A stretch of 8,159 bases of DNA. Source: an uncultured Clostridium sp. GTDB lineage: Bacteria; Bacillota; Clostridia; TANB77; CAG-465. Of this stretch, positions 1 to 5,825 are shown in pieces. Position 1 is the first letter of the stretch, and each line of letters begins with the position of its first letter. The DNA lies in assembly GCA_900554875.1 (NCBI GenBank), contig USJA01000040.1, forward strand, positions 1-8,159, written 5' to 3'. The notes under the pieces are model-generated. The model was not told where the DNA came from, did no database searches, and saw nothing but the letters and a program-made list of their open reading frames with translations. Position numbers and translations under genes: made by a program.

Positions 1-106
1 CTAAAAATTTACTATTAAATTATACAATAGATTAGTACGTATGTCAAGTAAACATAAGAAAAAAATAAAAAAGTAGCTTAAAAGCTCAAAAAAAATTATA
101 ATTTAA

Positions 107-135
107 TTGACTAAATAATATAATTAATATATAAT
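107..135 (+). promoter_or_regulatory. Sigma-A promoter of the S41 protease gene
   Basis: A -35 box TTGACT (107-112) is followed by a 17-base spacer and a perfect -10 box TATAAT (130-135). A second TATAAT overlaps at 136-141. Transcription should begin near 142, only about 20 bases before the preferred start codon at 161. The match to consensus is strong; activity is inferred. Confidence 0.8.
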
Positions 136-160
136 TATAATGTTAAAGAGGGTAGATAAA

Positions 161-1381
161 ATGGAAGATGAATATAGAAATGAACGAAAGAGATTTATAA
201 ATAAAGCTGTCATAATCTCTATAGTTGTTATATTGTCTATAGCCGTAGTTGGTGCTATGATGCTTGTTGCTATTTCAATATTAAATAGTACAAAATATTC
301 AAATGGTGAAGATTTATCCGGTTATATGACAAGGATAGAAGATGCAATAAAAATGGTAAAGAGTAAGTATATAGAGGATGTTGATACTGAAAAATTAGTT
401 GATGGTGCCGTTTCTGGAATTGCTGATGCAACGGGTGATCCTTATACTAGGTATATGGATGAAGAAGAATATAATCAAATGCTAAATAGTGGCAATGAAA
501 AATATGGTGGATTAGGGATACACATTTCTTTTGATACTGAAACAGAGGGAATTGTTATTCTGGGTATAATGCCAAACGCACCAGCTATAGATGCTGACTT
601 AAAAATTGGAGATATTATAATAAGTGTAGAAGGGACAGTCGTTAGTTCTAAGACATATTACGAGTGTGTTGATAAATTAAAAGGAGATGCAGGAACTGAG
701 GTAAAGCTAATAATAAAAAGGGAAAATGAAACTTTTGAAAAAACTGTAAAACGTGAAGAAATAACTCCAAATAATGTTGAGTCTGAGGTAATGGATAATA
801 ATATAGGATATATACGTATTTGGTCTTTTGATAATAATGTATATAAACAATTTAAAACAGAATATGATAAGTTAATGGCTAAAAATATTTCAGGACTTAT
901 TATTGATGTAAGAAATAATCCAGGTGGATTAGTTACAGATACAGTTTCTATATTAAAAGAAATGTTACCAAAATGTGATATTGTAAAACTTGTGTATAAA
1001 GACGAAAGTGAAAGGGTATACAAGTGTGATGGTAAAAATAAAATCAATATACCTGTTGCGGTCCTTGTGAATTCATCAAGTGCAAGTGCTTCTGAAATTC
1101 TTGCAAGTGCGATAAAGGATTCACAGATAGGAGTTTTGATAGGTACAAAGACATATGGTAAAGGAATTGTACAAGAAGTACAGCAATTAGATGGAAAAGG
1201 AGCACTTTCTATTACAGTGGCAAAATATTATACAGCAAGCGGGGTTGAAATACATAAGAATGGAATCGAACCAAATATTACCGTAGAATTGCCAAAAGAA
1301 TATGAAAAATCAAATAATGTTCCAAGAGACAAAGATACACAGCTAAAAAAAGCACTTGAGTACTTAAGAGAAAAAATGTAA
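161..1381 (+). CDS. S41 family carboxy-terminal processing protease (CtpA/CtpB type), membrane anchored
   Basis: Serine protease of the tail-specific protease family, which cuts substrate proteins near their C-terminus outside the membrane. The 406-residue product starts with a short charged cytoplasmic segment, then one membrane helix (about residues 15-42), so the enzyme should be tethered with its catalytic part outside. A PDZ domain follows (about 115-190), opening with the YGGLGI motif that binds carboxylate ends. The S41 core follows, with the NSSSASASE motif at 304-312 and TYGKGIVQ at 331-338. Counting from the known 25-residue Ser-Lys spacing, S309 is the nucleophile and K334 the general base, with Q338 as the third residue, as in Bacillus CtpB. 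The length is usual for the family. I chose ATG 161 because AGAGGG lies 8 bases upstream; an in-frame ATG at 140 overlaps the -10 region and has no ribosome binding site. The natural substrate cannot be told; CtpA and CtpB are both possible names. Confidence 0.93.
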   Translation: MEDEYRNERKRFINKAVIISIVVILSIAVVGAMMLVAISILNSTKYSNGEDLSGYMTRIEDAIKMVKSKYIEDVDTEKLVDGAVSGIADATGDPYTRYMDEEEYNQMLNSGNEKYGGLGIHISFDTETEGIVILGIMPNAPAIDADLKIGDIIISVEGTVVSSKTYYECVDKLKGDAGTEVKLIIKRENETFEKTVKREEITPNNVESEVMDNNIGYIRIWSFDNNVYKQFKTEYDKLMAKNISGLIIDVRNNPGGLVTDTVSILKEMLPKCDIVKLVYKDESERVYKCDGKNKINIPVAVLVNSSSASASEILASAIKDSQIGVLIGTKTYGKGIVQEVQQLDGKGALSITVAKYYTASGVEIHKNGIEPNITVELPKEYEKSNNVPRDKDTQLKKALEYLREKM

Positions 1382-1392
1382 TGTAAATGTAA

Positions 1393-1410
1393 AAAAAGCA
1401 AATGCTTTTT
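1393..1410 (+). terminator. Short AT-rich hairpin after the S41 gene
   Basis: AAAAAGC (1393-1399) pairs with GCTTTTT (1404-1410) around an AAAT loop, 12 bases after the stop codon. There is no separate T run past the stem, so it is at best a weak terminator placed before the stronger one at 1429. Confidence 0.4.
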
Positions 1411-1428
1411 AAAAAAATAAAAGGAAAT

Positions 1429-1490
1429 GACTAAAATTACAAAATAAAGTTGACATATTCATGTAATTTTAGTCTTTTTTCTTTTTTTTT
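1429..1490 (+). terminator. Long-stem terminator between the S41 gene and veg
   Basis: GACTAAAATTAC (1429-1440) is perfectly complementary to GTAATTTTAGTC (1463-1474). It is followed by a run of 16 pyrimidines, all T except one C (1475-1490). The 22-base loop is longer than usual for an intrinsic terminator, but stem plus T tract is convincing. It separates the S41 gene from the veg promoter that begins six bases later. Confidence 0.7.
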
Positions 1491-1495
1491 ATATT

Positions 1496-1524
1496 TTGAC
1501 AAAATTAGATTAAAATGCTATAAT
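1496..1524 (+). promoter_or_regulatory. Sigma-A promoter of veg
   Basis: A perfect -35 box TTGACA (1496-1501), a 17-base spacer and a perfect -10 box TATAAT (1519-1524). The expected transcription start is about 1531, giving a very short leader. The veg promoter of Bacillus subtilis is a classic strong vegetative promoter, and this one also matches consensus fully. Confidence 0.85.
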
Positions 1525-1555
1525 ACTTTCAAAAGGATATATGGGTGATAGAACT

Positions 1556-1840
1556 ATGGTTTCAAAAGATTCATTACTTAAAGTTAAGCAAGATGTTGAA
1601 AGCTATGTTGGTCAAGAAATTCTTATTAAGGCTAATATAGGTAGAAATAAGTGTGTTTGTCGTAAGGGTGTAATAGATAGTACTTATCCAAATTTATTTG
1701 TTTTTAAAGAAAATGATACTTCAAGTAAATTATCTTATAGCTATGCAGATTTGGTAACAAATAACTTAGAGTTAAGTTTGCCTAGTGGAGAAGCTTTAAC
1801 AAATTATGACTTTTCTACACCAAAATATACGAGATTGTAA
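1556..1840 (+). CDS. veg: Veg family protein
   Basis: Small cytoplasmic protein of the Veg family (DUF1021), conserved in Firmicutes. In Bacillus subtilis it is reported to stimulate biofilm matrix genes by an indirect route; its molecular activity is poorly known. The family signature is clear: DVESYVGQEILIKANIGRNK near the start, then GVIDSTYPNLFVF and the hallmark SYSYADLV, followed by a short strand ELSLPSG. The C-terminus has about 15 extra residues compared with the 86-residue Bacillus protein. Two starts compete. ATG 1556 (94 residues) has GGTGAT six bases upstream and lines up with the usual family start. ATG 1541 (99 residues) has AAAAGGA only three bases away, close to the expected transcript end. 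I prefer 1556. It is a single-gene unit between its own promoter and terminator. Confidence 0.9.
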   Translation: MVSKDSLLKVKQDVESYVGQEILIKANIGRNKCVCRKGVIDSTYPNLFVFKENDTSSKLSYSYADLVTNNLELSLPSGEALTNYDFSTPKYTRL

Positions 1841-1865
1841 TTTAAGAAGGCGTGATATAAGAGGT

Positions 1866-1894
1866 AAGAGAGTGAGATTAGCTCTCTTTTTTTT
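1866..1894 (+). terminator. Intrinsic terminator of veg
   Basis: AAGAGAG (1866-1872) pairs with CTCTCTT (1882-1888) across a 9-base loop and runs into eight T bases (1887-1894). It lies 25 bases after the veg stop codon. Confidence 0.8.
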
Positions 1895-1911
1895 ATTTGA
1901 TATTGTCATAA

Positions 1912-1940
1912 TTGACATTTTAATAAAAACAATGTATAAT
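1912..1940 (+). promoter_or_regulatory. Sigma-A promoter of the Clp/M41 hybrid gene
   Basis: Perfect TTGACA (1912-1917), 17-base spacer, perfect TATAAT (1935-1940). Transcription should start near 1947. An inverted repeat TGTCA-TAAT-TGACA (1904-1917) overlaps the -35 box and could be a repressor site, but this is only inferred. No CIRCE element and no well-formed CtsR heptad repeat is present, so standard heat-shock repression of clp genes is not indicated. Confidence 0.85.
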
Positions 1941-1947
1941 AGTTACA

Positions 1948-1993
1948 TAAATATCATGTCTTTGTTCAATTATTTTGTTCAAAATGATATTTA
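1948..1993 (+). repeat. Inverted and direct repeats in the leader of the hybrid protease gene
   Basis: TAAATATCAT (1948-1957) is the exact reverse complement of ATGATATTTA (1984-1993). Between them the 9-mer TTTGTTCAA occurs twice, at 1961-1969 and 1974-1982, 13 bases apart. The element starts at the expected 5' end of the transcript, so it could form a stem-loop in the mRNA or be a DNA-binding site. No known riboswitch was recognised. Confidence 0.5.
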
Positions 1994-2033
1994 AATTTAA
2001 CTAAATTTAAGTAATTAATAAGGAGGCATTATT

Positions 2034-4073
2034 ATGAGTAAAATGTATAATGTGTCAGGAAAATTAAGTCAGGCTATTGAGCGGGCTATATATTTAACTG
2101 AAGACTTCAGAAGTGATGAAGTGTGTACAGTTCATATGGGTCTTTCAATCCTTATGGATAGGTCATGCTGTTTGCAGAAGGTACACCTTGAATTAGGATA
2201 TGAAGTATTATGTGAAAAAATGATATATGAGACCATCGGAAATGATGAACTTTATGAGTATGTAACTGGTAAAAAATTTCCTTCTAATGAAGAAGAAATT
2301 AATACAGAAGAAACTCAAAATGAAGTTGGAGTAGAGGAGACAAATTCAGCTGATCCTGAAAAGGGTGATACACAAATTCAAAAACAGATAATTTATCTTG
2401 TTGATAAATCTGCATTTATACAAGATAATGTAAGCTATGAAAATATTCCATATTCTTCAAATCTTGAAAATGTATTTGAGGATGCATATCAAAGATGCTT
2501 TTCAAACGGGCAGGATTTTATCGATGAAGAAAATCTTCTTTATTCAATTTTAAACGTAGAGGATTGCAGTTTTAAACGCCTTTTAGAAAAATTTGAATTT
2601 GATATTTTGGAGCTTGTAAATATGTTAGCTATGAATGCAACTATTTATAAATTTAATAAAAAGAATATTGTTTGTATTCCAGAATCACTTAAGAGTTGTT
2701 GTGAAATATTAAATGATCAATACTCTAAAGGTGAAAAATGTCAAATTCTTGGCCGTGACAAAGAGATTAGTCAGGTCTGGAACATCTTTTCTAAGAAGAC
2801 AAAGAGAAATGCGATATTGGTTGGTGATGCTGGTGTCGGAAAAACAGCAATTGTTGAAGCAATTACAATTCAAATTGTAAATGAAAAATGCCCAAGAGAG
2901 TTTAAAAACTATAAAGTTGTGTCATTAAACTTGACTGGTATGGTTGCTGGTACAAAGTACAGGGGAGAGTTTGAACTTAAGATTCAACAACTCATTCAAT
3001 TTTTAAAGAAAACAAGTAATATTATAGTATTCATCGATGAAATTCATCAAATACTTGGTGCTGGTAGTGCAGAAAACAGCGGACCTGATTTAAGTGGTTC
3101 CCTAAAACCTATTTTGGCTCGTGATGATGTTGTATTCATTGGTTCAACAACAAATATTGAATATGAAAGGTATTTTGCTGTTGATCCTGCTTTTAAACGA
3201 AGATTTGAAAAAATATCAGTAAAAGAACCAAAACTTTCAGAAGTCAAAGATATGGTGGAATTAAGGGTAAAATCCATTACGGAATACCATAAGGTATCCA
3301 TGGATGATGATGTATTAAATTATGCAATAATAACTGCAAAGGCAATGAATTATTATGGTAATAACCCTGATCTAACTATTGATCTTGTAGATAGAGCTTC
3401 TGCTATGGCAAAACTTGCAAGAAGAAAAGTTGTTAAGCGTGTTGATGTTGATAAAGTTTTCAAAACAAATTATGACATGTTTAAAAGCATGAAGCGTAAA
3501 GATAAGTTATCAACAGCATATCATGAAGCTGGTCACGCTTTATATAAGTTGATGTCAAAGCACAATTTAAGGGATGATTTAAAAATTGTATCTATCATTC
3601 CAACATCTGACTATCTTGGTGTGACAATATCGGAGCCAAATGATTGCTTTGCACCTGTTACAAGAAAAGCAGTTATGGAAAAAGCTTCTATGAGCTTAGC
3701 AGGTCGTGTGTCTCAGGAGTTTGTTTCTAAAGATTGGGATTTTGGTGCTTCTTCAGATCTGGAAAGTGCCACTTCAATTATACGTAGTATGATAATTGAA
3801 ATGGGTATGGATGGTGATATCTATACTAATATCAGTCTTTATGATTATAACTCTAATGGACATAATATGAGTCCTGCAGCTGTTGATAAAGTAAATGATA
3901 GAATAAGTGTTATCATGAAAAAAGTCTATGATGATACAAAGAAATTCCTTACTAAGAATAAGGATAAGCTTGATATCATTGTAAATCTTCTTATGAAGAA
4001 AGGCATAATATCAGTTCAGGAGATAACTGAAGCTTTTGAGAGGAATGAAAATGAAAGCATAAAAAAAGATTAA
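2034..4073 (+). CDS. Clp/FtsH hybrid: Clp N-domain plus ClpA/B-type AAA+ module plus M41 zinc metalloprotease
   Basis: Predicted ATP-dependent protease in one 679-residue chain. Residues 1-75 and about 138-205 resemble the two halves of a Clp N-terminal substrate-binding domain, separated by an acidic linker (about 84-115). The AAA+ module (about 238-480) matches the first ring of ClpA/ClpB/ClpC: Walker A GDAGVGKT (264-271), pore loop GTKYRGEFE (306-314) with aromatic Y309, Walker B IVFIDE (331-336), a second pore loop GAGSAENSG, sensor-1 GSTTN (370-374) and arginine fingers in KRRF (388-391). The ClpC middle domain, second AAA ring and ClpP-docking loop are absent. Instead there is an FtsH-like M41 protease: zinc site HEAGH (497-501) and third ligand D575 in GASSDLESAT, 74 residues after H501, the spacing of E. 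coli FtsH. No membrane segment is seen, so it should be cytosolic. AAGGAGG lies seven bases before the start. It is a single-gene unit. Domain calls are firm; substrates are unknown. Confidence 0.93.
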   Translation: MSKMYNVSGKLSQAIERAIYLTEDFRSDEVCTVHMGLSILMDRSCCLQKVHLELGYEVLCEKMIYETIGNDELYEYVTGKKFPSNEEEINTEETQNEVGVEETNSADPEKGDTQIQKQIIYLVDKSAFIQDNVSYENIPYSSNLENVFEDAYQRCFSNGQDFIDEENLLYSILNVEDCSFKRLLEKFEFDILELVNMLAMNATIYKFNKKNIVCIPESLKSCCEILNDQYSKGEKCQILGRDKEISQVWNIFSKKTKRNAILVGDAGVGKTAIVEAITIQIVNEKCPREFKNYKVVSLNLTGMVAGTKYRGEFELKIQQLIQFLKKTSNIIVFIDEIHQILGAGSAENSGPDLSGSLKPILARDDVVFIGSTTNIEYERYFAVDPAFKRRFEKISVKEPKLSEVKDMVELRVKSITEYHKVSMDDDVLNYAIITAKAMNYYGNNPDLTIDLVDRASAMAKLARRKVVKRVDVDKVFKTNYDMFKSMKRKDKLSTAYHEAGHALYKLMSKHNLRDDLKIVSIIPTSDYLGVTISEPNDCFAPVTRKAVMEKASMSLAGRVSQEFVSKDWDFGASSDLESATSIIRSMIIEMGMDGDIYTNISLYDYNSNGHNMSPAAVDKVNDRISVIMKKVYDDTKKFLTKNKDKLDIIVNLLMKKGIISVQEITEAFERNENESIKKD

Positions 4074-4078
4074 GTTAT

Positions 4079-4114
4079 AAACATTGGTGTAATTTTTTAC
4101 ACCAATGTTTTTTT
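4079..4114 (+). terminator. Strong intrinsic terminator after the hybrid protease gene
   Basis: A 14-base perfect stem (4079-4092 with 4097-4110) carries ACATTGGTGTAA and its complement, closed by a TTTT loop, and the right arm runs into T bases up to 4114. It starts six bases after the stop codon. A matching A-rich left flank is lacking, so it mainly acts on the plus strand. Confidence 0.92.
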
Positions 4115-4341
4115 GGTCAATTGAAAAAATAAAATCCATTTAGAAAAAGTAACTTCTAGTTACAAATAAAAAGCTAGATAAAGGCAAACAATTTGTATCA
4201 AGAGGTTGCTTTTTTGTAAAAAGTAGTGTAAAATTAAAGTATATTGATAGAAAAAACTGCATGACAAAGGCTCAAATAGAAATTCCTCAAAATTTTGTGT
4301 AAGGTTAATTTCTATTCGAGAAAAAGGATATTAATTTTTAA
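4115..4341. other. Gene-free stretch left of the IS30 element
   Basis: No credible reading frame. It holds three short inverted repeats: GTAACT-TCT-AGTTAC (4149-4163), a weak terminator-like stem AAAGGCAA with TTGCTTTT (4180-4213), and a longer one at 4271-4320. A promoter-like pair TTGCTT (4206-4211) and TAAAAT (4229-4234), 17 bases apart, faces right towards the insertion sequence. The IS has split what was probably one intergenic region between the hybrid protease gene and the glyS leader. Confidence 0.5.
4271..4320. repeat. Long inverted repeat with no T tract
   Basis: CTCAAATAGAAATT (4271-4284) pairs with AATTTCTATTCGAG (4307-4320), 13 of 14 positions. The 22-base loop contains the palindrome CAAAATTTTG and extra CCT/AGG pairing. 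Neither strand has a following T run, so it is not an ordinary terminator. A structured RNA, an operator or a trace of a small mobile repeat are all possible. Confidence 0.5.
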
Positions 4342-4342
4342 T

Positions 4343-4357
4343 ATGTAGGTGTTTCTA
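4343..4357. repeat. Left terminal inverted repeat of the IS30 element
   Basis: Reads ATGTAGGTGTTTCTA inward. It differs from the right-end repeat at one position (G versus A at base 9). Weaker similarity, needing small gaps, continues outward to about 4327. Confidence 0.75.
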
Positions 4358-4374
4358 GAGATTTAAATTTGTGT

Positions 4375-5628
4375 TTAATTGTTTTTTAAAAGGTAAGGTT
4401 TCAAGGTAACCTTATCTTTTTGTATCTTTTGTATATTCAATTTTTTAAGAATGTTTTCATCATAAAAGAAAGAAAACGCTTCATATGGAGTTTTCCCGCC
4501 TAAAGACTTTCTAGGAATAGAATTTATGTGAGAAAACATTAAATCTATTTTATCTTGAGTTAAGTGATGCCAATCAATTCCGTTAGGAAGAATCTCTCTA
4601 ACAAAATTATGATTGTTTTCAACATGAGGTTTTTGACTAGGTGATTGAGGATCACAATAAAATATATTAGATCTTAATTCACCAGTTTCCATGTTAGTTT
4701 CAAATAGTTCAGGTTTAGCAAACTCAGTCCCTCTATCAGTGAGTAAAAGAGAGAAAAGTTTTTTAAAATCATCTTCTAAAATATCTTGAAAAAAATCAAG
4801 AGAACTCGCCATTGAAGAAGCAGATTTAGAAGAGTGTAATCTACCAATCATAAGTCCAGTATTTTCAAAAATGAAAGTTTGAATAAAAGGACCAGAGTGA
4901 CTATTATACACAGTATCCATCTCGGTAGTAGGGATATTCGGATGTTGTTTAATGAATTCTAAATAATTCTCATATTTTCTACCAGTATAATCAGCAGTTT
5001 CAGCTCTTTTTTTTAATTTCTTACTTTTAATTTTTCTCTTAACTTTTCTTTTTAAAGATAGATTGTTAATCCCCCAGTCATTAAATAATCCCATTTCAAT
5101 ATATGTATATAAAGTCTTAGTACATAAATTAATTTCTTTGTGATTTTCTAAAATAGTATACAAAGATTGGCCTTGCTCAATTAAAGGTTTAATAATATGA
5201 GCGATGTTAAAAAGCTCAGAAGTAGTCAAATTAACACCTTGACGAGAATCTTTTAAAGTATAGAGATAATTACCATGAGCAAGTTTAGCTTTGTAGAAAT
5301 ACTTGTCCAACTTACATTTATATAATTGAGGACAATTGTTACAAGCACCAACAAAACGGTCCCTTCTAAAACAAGGAAGTTCTTCGTAATCTTTGCACTT
5401 AAAAGAACAAACTTTACACTGATTAAAGTGAATACAATTGTTAGAATAATCATTAAAAGAGTTTCTAGGTTTAAGTTTTCTATTTCTTTTAATTTCTTTA
5501 GCAACAGTAGAAGGGCTCTTGTTAATAGATTGAGCAATTTGGAATTTACGAAGACCTTTAACAATACCTTCTTCAATTTTAAATCTATCATCTAAAGATA
5601 GATGTTTATTATTATATAAATTATCCAT
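4375..5628 (-). CDS. IS30 family transposase
   Basis: DDE-type transposase of 417 residues that cuts and joins the ends of its insertion sequence. An N-terminal helix-turn-helix (about 9-51) begins HLSLDDR and has the family motif STVAKEIKRN. A cysteine-rich stretch follows (about 65-105, eight cysteines in pairs such as CKVC and CNNC) that may bind zinc. A basic patch lies near 194-208. The catalytic core shows D238 in EMDTV, D298 in LTDRGTEF and E337 in HVENNHNFVREILPNG, all present, so it is probably active. I start at ATG 5628 because AAAGGAG (minus strand, 5640-5634) lies five bases upstream; an in-frame TTG at 5643 precedes that site and is not needed. No clear promoter of its own is seen beyond a TATAAT on the minus strand at 5671-5666, next to the right terminal repeat. 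Confidence 0.93.
   Translation of the reverse strand: MDNLYNNKHLSLDDRFKIEEGIVKGLRKFQIAQSINKSPSTVAKEIKRNRKLKPRNSFNDYSNNCIHFNQCKVCSFKCKDYEELPCFRRDRFVGACNNCPQLYKCKLDKYFYKAKLAHGNYLYTLKDSRQGVNLTTSELFNIAHIIKPLIEQGQSLYTILENHKEINLCTKTLYTYIEMGLFNDWGINNLSLKRKVKRKIKSKKLKKRAETADYTGRKYENYLEFIKQHPNIPTTEMDTVYNSHSGPFIQTFIFENTGLMIGRLHSSKSASSMASSLDFFQDILEDDFKKLFSLLLTDRGTEFAKPELFETNMETGELRSNIFYCDPQSPSQKPHVENNHNFVREILPNGIDWHHLTQDKIDLMFSHINSIPRKSLGGKTPYEAFSFFYDENILKKLNIQKIQKDKVTLKPYLLKNN
4389..4419. terminator. Hairpin in the 3' end of the transposase gene, possible read-in terminator
   Basis: AAAGGTAAGGTT (4389-4400) pairs with AACCTTATCTTT (4408-4419), 11 of 12 positions, with a 7-base loop. On the plus strand it runs into TTTTT (4417-4421), so it could stop transcription entering the element from the left. 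On the minus strand it is followed by only four T bases and lies inside the last codons of the transposase. Confidence 0.45.
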
Positions 5629-5645
5629 AAAGACTCCTTTCAACT

Positions 5646-5660
5646 TAGAAATACCTACAT
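5646..5660. repeat. Right terminal inverted repeat of the IS30 element
   Basis: Reverse complement reads ATGTAGGTATTTCTA inward, matching the left repeat at 14 of 15 bases. It lies 18 bases upstream of the transposase start codon. Confidence 0.75.
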
Positions 5661-5688
5661 TAAAATTATATCAAAGAGAAACAAGTCT

Positions 5689-5734
5689 TACATTAGGAGT
5701 TAATGTATAACTAAATTATATCGACCTATCGGTC
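5689..5734. repeat. Two small inverted repeats right of the IS30 element
   Basis: TACATTA-GGAGT-TAATGTA (5689-5707) and GACC-TATC-GGTC (5723-5734) lie between the insertion sequence and the glyS promoter. The second resembles the short GC-flanked palindromes bound by some TetR-type repressors, but no regulator is encoded nearby. They may be chance or leftovers of the pre-insertion intergenic region. Confidence 0.35.
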
Positions 5735-5796
5735 AGGTGGAATTTACTTTTTCAATTGACGAAATCAATTAAATGATGAAAAGTAGTGAAAGATAT

Positions 5797-5825
5797 TTGA
5801 CAAATGCATAAAAATATGATATTTT
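5797..5825 (+). promoter_or_regulatory. Promoter of the T-box/glyS unit
   Basis: Perfect -35 TTGACA (5797-5802), 17-base spacer, and -10 TATTTT (5820-5825) preceded by TGA, which makes an extended -10. Transcription should start near 5832, at the foot of T-box stem I. The promoter is outside the IS30 element, so glyS does not depend on the insertion. Confidence 0.75.

Larger units (their letters stand above)
4342..5660 (-). mobile_element. IS30-family insertion sequence, apparently intact
   Basis: A complete IS30-type transposase is framed by near-identical terminal inverted repeats (4343-4357 and 5646-5660, 14 of 15 bases). The element is about 1.3 kb. A TAA triplet flanks it on both sides (4339-4341 and 5661-5663) and may be the short target duplication expected for IS30, although the AT-rich setting makes this weak and the exact ends uncertain by a few bases. 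It lies between the terminator of the hybrid protease gene and the glyS promoter, so it breaks no visible gene. Confidence 0.82.

Noticed and set aside
5..76. Short open stretch at the left edge containing an ATG at 41 and a lysine-rich end
   Set aside because: It is closed by a stop at 2-4 in the same frame, has no ribosome binding site, and the ATG-started version has only 11 codons.
658..1047. Minus-strand reading frame inside the S41 gene
   Set aside because: It is opposite a well-recognised protease-coding frame and has no recognisable domain.
1895..1945. Possible CtsR heat-shock operator before the hybrid protease gene
   Set aside because: GTCA-like words are present, but not as the direct heptad repeat CtsR needs; only an inverted repeat is seen.
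1961..1982. CRISPR-like repeat pair
   Set aside because: There are just two 9-base copies 13 bases apart, with no array and no cas genes.
1806..1994. 62-codon reading frame overlapping the end of veg
   Set aside because: It runs through the veg terminator and the next promoter, lacks a ribosome binding site, and resembles no family.
3047..3301. Minus-strand reading frame inside the hybrid protease gene
   Set aside because: It lies opposite the conserved AAA+ motifs and has no start signal.
5253..5595. Frames in both directions overlapping the transposase N-terminal region
   Set aside because: They are low-complexity shadows of the transposase gene without ribosome binding sites.
5628..5643. 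TTG start at 5643 for the transposase
   Set aside because: It lies upstream of the ribosome binding site AAAGGAG, which serves ATG 5628.
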